From Nocardia jejuensis NBRC 103114 (GTDB taxonomy: Bacteria > Actinomycetota > Actinomycetes > Mycobacteriales > Mycobacteriaceae): a stretch of 64,000 nucleotides of DNA. Position numbers and translations under genes: made by a program. The notes beneath the pieces were generated by a model. The model had not been told where the DNA came from and did not search any database. It saw only the letters and a list, made by a program, of their open reading frames with translations. Position 1 is the first letter of the stretch; every line of letters starts with the position of its first letter. Where the stretch lies: the NCBI RefSeq assembly GCF_001613145.1, contig NZ_BDBU01000003.1:1-64000 (forward strand), in the 5' to 3' direction. This document shows positions 63,125-64,000 of this stretch, one piece after another.

Positions 63125-63697
63125 TCAGGCCGCGACGGCCGCGCCTGCGCTGCGCTCGATGCGGGTGGCGGTGAAGATCTCGCTCGCGCCCAGCGCGATC
63201 ACGAACAACCCGACGCCGACGGACAGCGATGTCAGCGAGTCGAAAGGACCGACCGCGACGACGAGACCGACGGCCGTGGTGACCAGTCCCACCACTTCCT
63301 GGCGCCCGGCCCCGTCGAATTCCTCCGACCACGCCCCGACGATGGCCTGCACGACGCCGCGGGTCATCCAGCCCATGCCGATCCACAAGGCCAGCAACAA
63401 CACCCACTGCCCGCTGTTGAAGCACCACAGGGCCAGCACCACCGCGGCGGCACCGCTCGCGAATTCCATTACCCGCAGGGGTGTGGCGATCCGTGCACCG
63501 AATGCCACGACGAATTGGGCTCCGGCGGTGGCCAACAGCACCAGCCCGCACAGTGTTCCCGCCACCGTGACCGTCTTGTCCGGCCATACCGCCATGGTGA
63601 TTCCCAGCAGTACCGAACAGATCCCGGTGACCAGCAGTGCCTGCCACGCCCAGTCGGCAAACACCGCGGTACGCCCCTCGACTCGGTGTACGGGCAT
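63125..63697 (-). CDS. HdeD-family membrane protein
   Basis: The 190-residue protein has six predicted membrane helices in three pairs (AWQALLVTGICSVLLGITMAVWP, VAGTLCGLVLLATAGAQFVVAFG, MEFASGAAAVVLALWCFN, WVLLLALWIGMGWMTRGVVQAI, EVVGLVTTAVGLVVAVGPF, LSVGVGLFVIALGASEIFTA). The spacing and the WP and GxG patterns fit the HdeD/DUF308 family, linked to acid tolerance in enterobacteria but of unknown role in actinobacteria. It lies between the PBP gene and a TetR gene, all on the minus strand. Confidence 0.88.
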   Translation of the reverse strand: MPVHRVEGRTAVFADWAWQALLVTGICSVLLGITMAVWPDKTVTVAGTLCGLVLLATAGAQFVVAFGARIATPLRVMEFASGAAAVVLALWCFNSGQWVLLLALWIGMGWMTRGVVQAIVGAWSEEFDGAGRQEVVGLVTTAVGLVVAVGPFDSLTSLSVGVGLFVIALGASEIFTATRIERSAGAAVAA

Positions 63698-63810
63698 AGC
63701 TCAATGATATGACCGGTACGTCCAGATCCAGGCGGAATCGGTGCGACCTCGGCAAGTCCGCACATCGTGCACCGATTCGTGTCGCGCCCGTGCAAGTCCC
63801 GCCGAGCAGG

Positions 63811-64000
63811 TCAGCGGGTCGAGAGGTGGTACCGCAGCAGGATCGCGAGCTGGGTGCGAATGTCGTCGAACGGATGGCTGGACTTGAGCGCCCGGCTCTG
63901 CACGACCGCGCCTTCGGTCGCCGAGAGCAGCAGTCCCGCCAGCGAGCACGCGGTCGCCCGGTCCAGCCCGACGGCGATGAGACCATCGGCCAGTCGCGCG
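63811..64000 (-). CDS. TetR/AcrR-family regulator, C-terminal fragment cut by the window edge
   Basis: The last 62 codons of a gene that enters from beyond base 64000: ARLADGLIAVGLDRATACSLAGLLLSATEGAVVQSRALKSSHPFDDIRTQLAILLRYHL. The LAGLLLSATEGAVVxxRA segment is a hallmark of the C-terminal ligand domain of TetR/AcrR regulators. Stop at 63811-63813. It may control the HdeD gene downstream, but the DNA-binding part is not visible. Confidence 0.75.
   Translation of the reverse strand, partial: ARLADGLIAVGLDRATACSLAGLLLSATEGAVVQSRALKSSHPFDDIRTQLAILLRYHLSTR

Overview
The window is a GC-rich actinobacterial chromosome segment, most likely from Nocardia or a close relative in the Mycobacteriales. 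The evidence is an MmpL transporter coupled to an MTB12-like lipoprotein, an LppL–DUF5703–PyrD block, a PEBP protein next to an M20 dipeptidase, a Pit transporter followed by a small membrane protein and a DUF3349 protein, a PruC–PruA–proline dehydrogenase divergon, an F420-type LLM oxidoreductase, and a lipoprotein-type class A beta-lactamase. No rRNA, tRNA, CRISPR array, transposase or phage gene was seen.

Layout. 1-8.9 kb: the end of a WYL regulator, the mmpL/lipoprotein pair, a NarL-type two-component system, then lppL–DUF5703–pyrD. 8.9-16.4 kb: an accessory block that separates pyrD from the PEBP/M20 genes that follow it in mycobacteria. It holds three tandem small paralogues on the minus strand (the middle one frameshifted), a duplicated promoter/operator module, a ribokinase-fold protein that has lost its catalytic GAGD motif, two GTP cyclohydrolase II paralogues (one with a C-terminal membrane region), and an acyl-CoA synthetase. 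16.4-31 kb: a WYL regulator divergent from an NTF2-like gene, PEBP and M20, two paralogous 405-residue proteins of unknown function, a scramblase-like protein, a flavin monooxygenase, HxlR and MarR regulators, an imine-reductase-like enzyme, a serine hydrolase and a rhodanese. 31-37 kb: a GMC oxidoreductase / CrtC-like / aldehyde dehydrogenase operon under a FadR-type GntR regulator, with matching TGGTC-N-GACCA operators. 37-48 kb: a glycosyltransferase, a membrane pentapeptide-repeat protein, an ArsR/LLM divergon, alanine dehydrogenase with an Lrp/AsnC regulator, the pit operon, and EamA and APC transporters. 48-54.7 kb: proline catabolism with its PucR regulator, and an AAA ATPase (DUF5925) divergent from an acidic-tailed unknown protein. 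54.7-64 kb: a second flavin monooxygenase, a molybdate uptake operon with its own HTH/TOBE regulator, a beta-lactamase beside a penicillin-binding lipoprotein, an HdeD protein and the end of a TetR regulator.

Most operons end in strong GC-rich hairpins with little or no U-tract, and most regulators sit beside or divergent from their likely targets with clear inverted repeats between. The least explained unit is 8.99-14.33 kb: the pseudokinase and paired GTP cyclohydrolases with their duplicated regulatory module and the small-protein family next to it. Functions there are inference. Comparisons with Mycobacterium tuberculosis gene order are from memory and were not searched.
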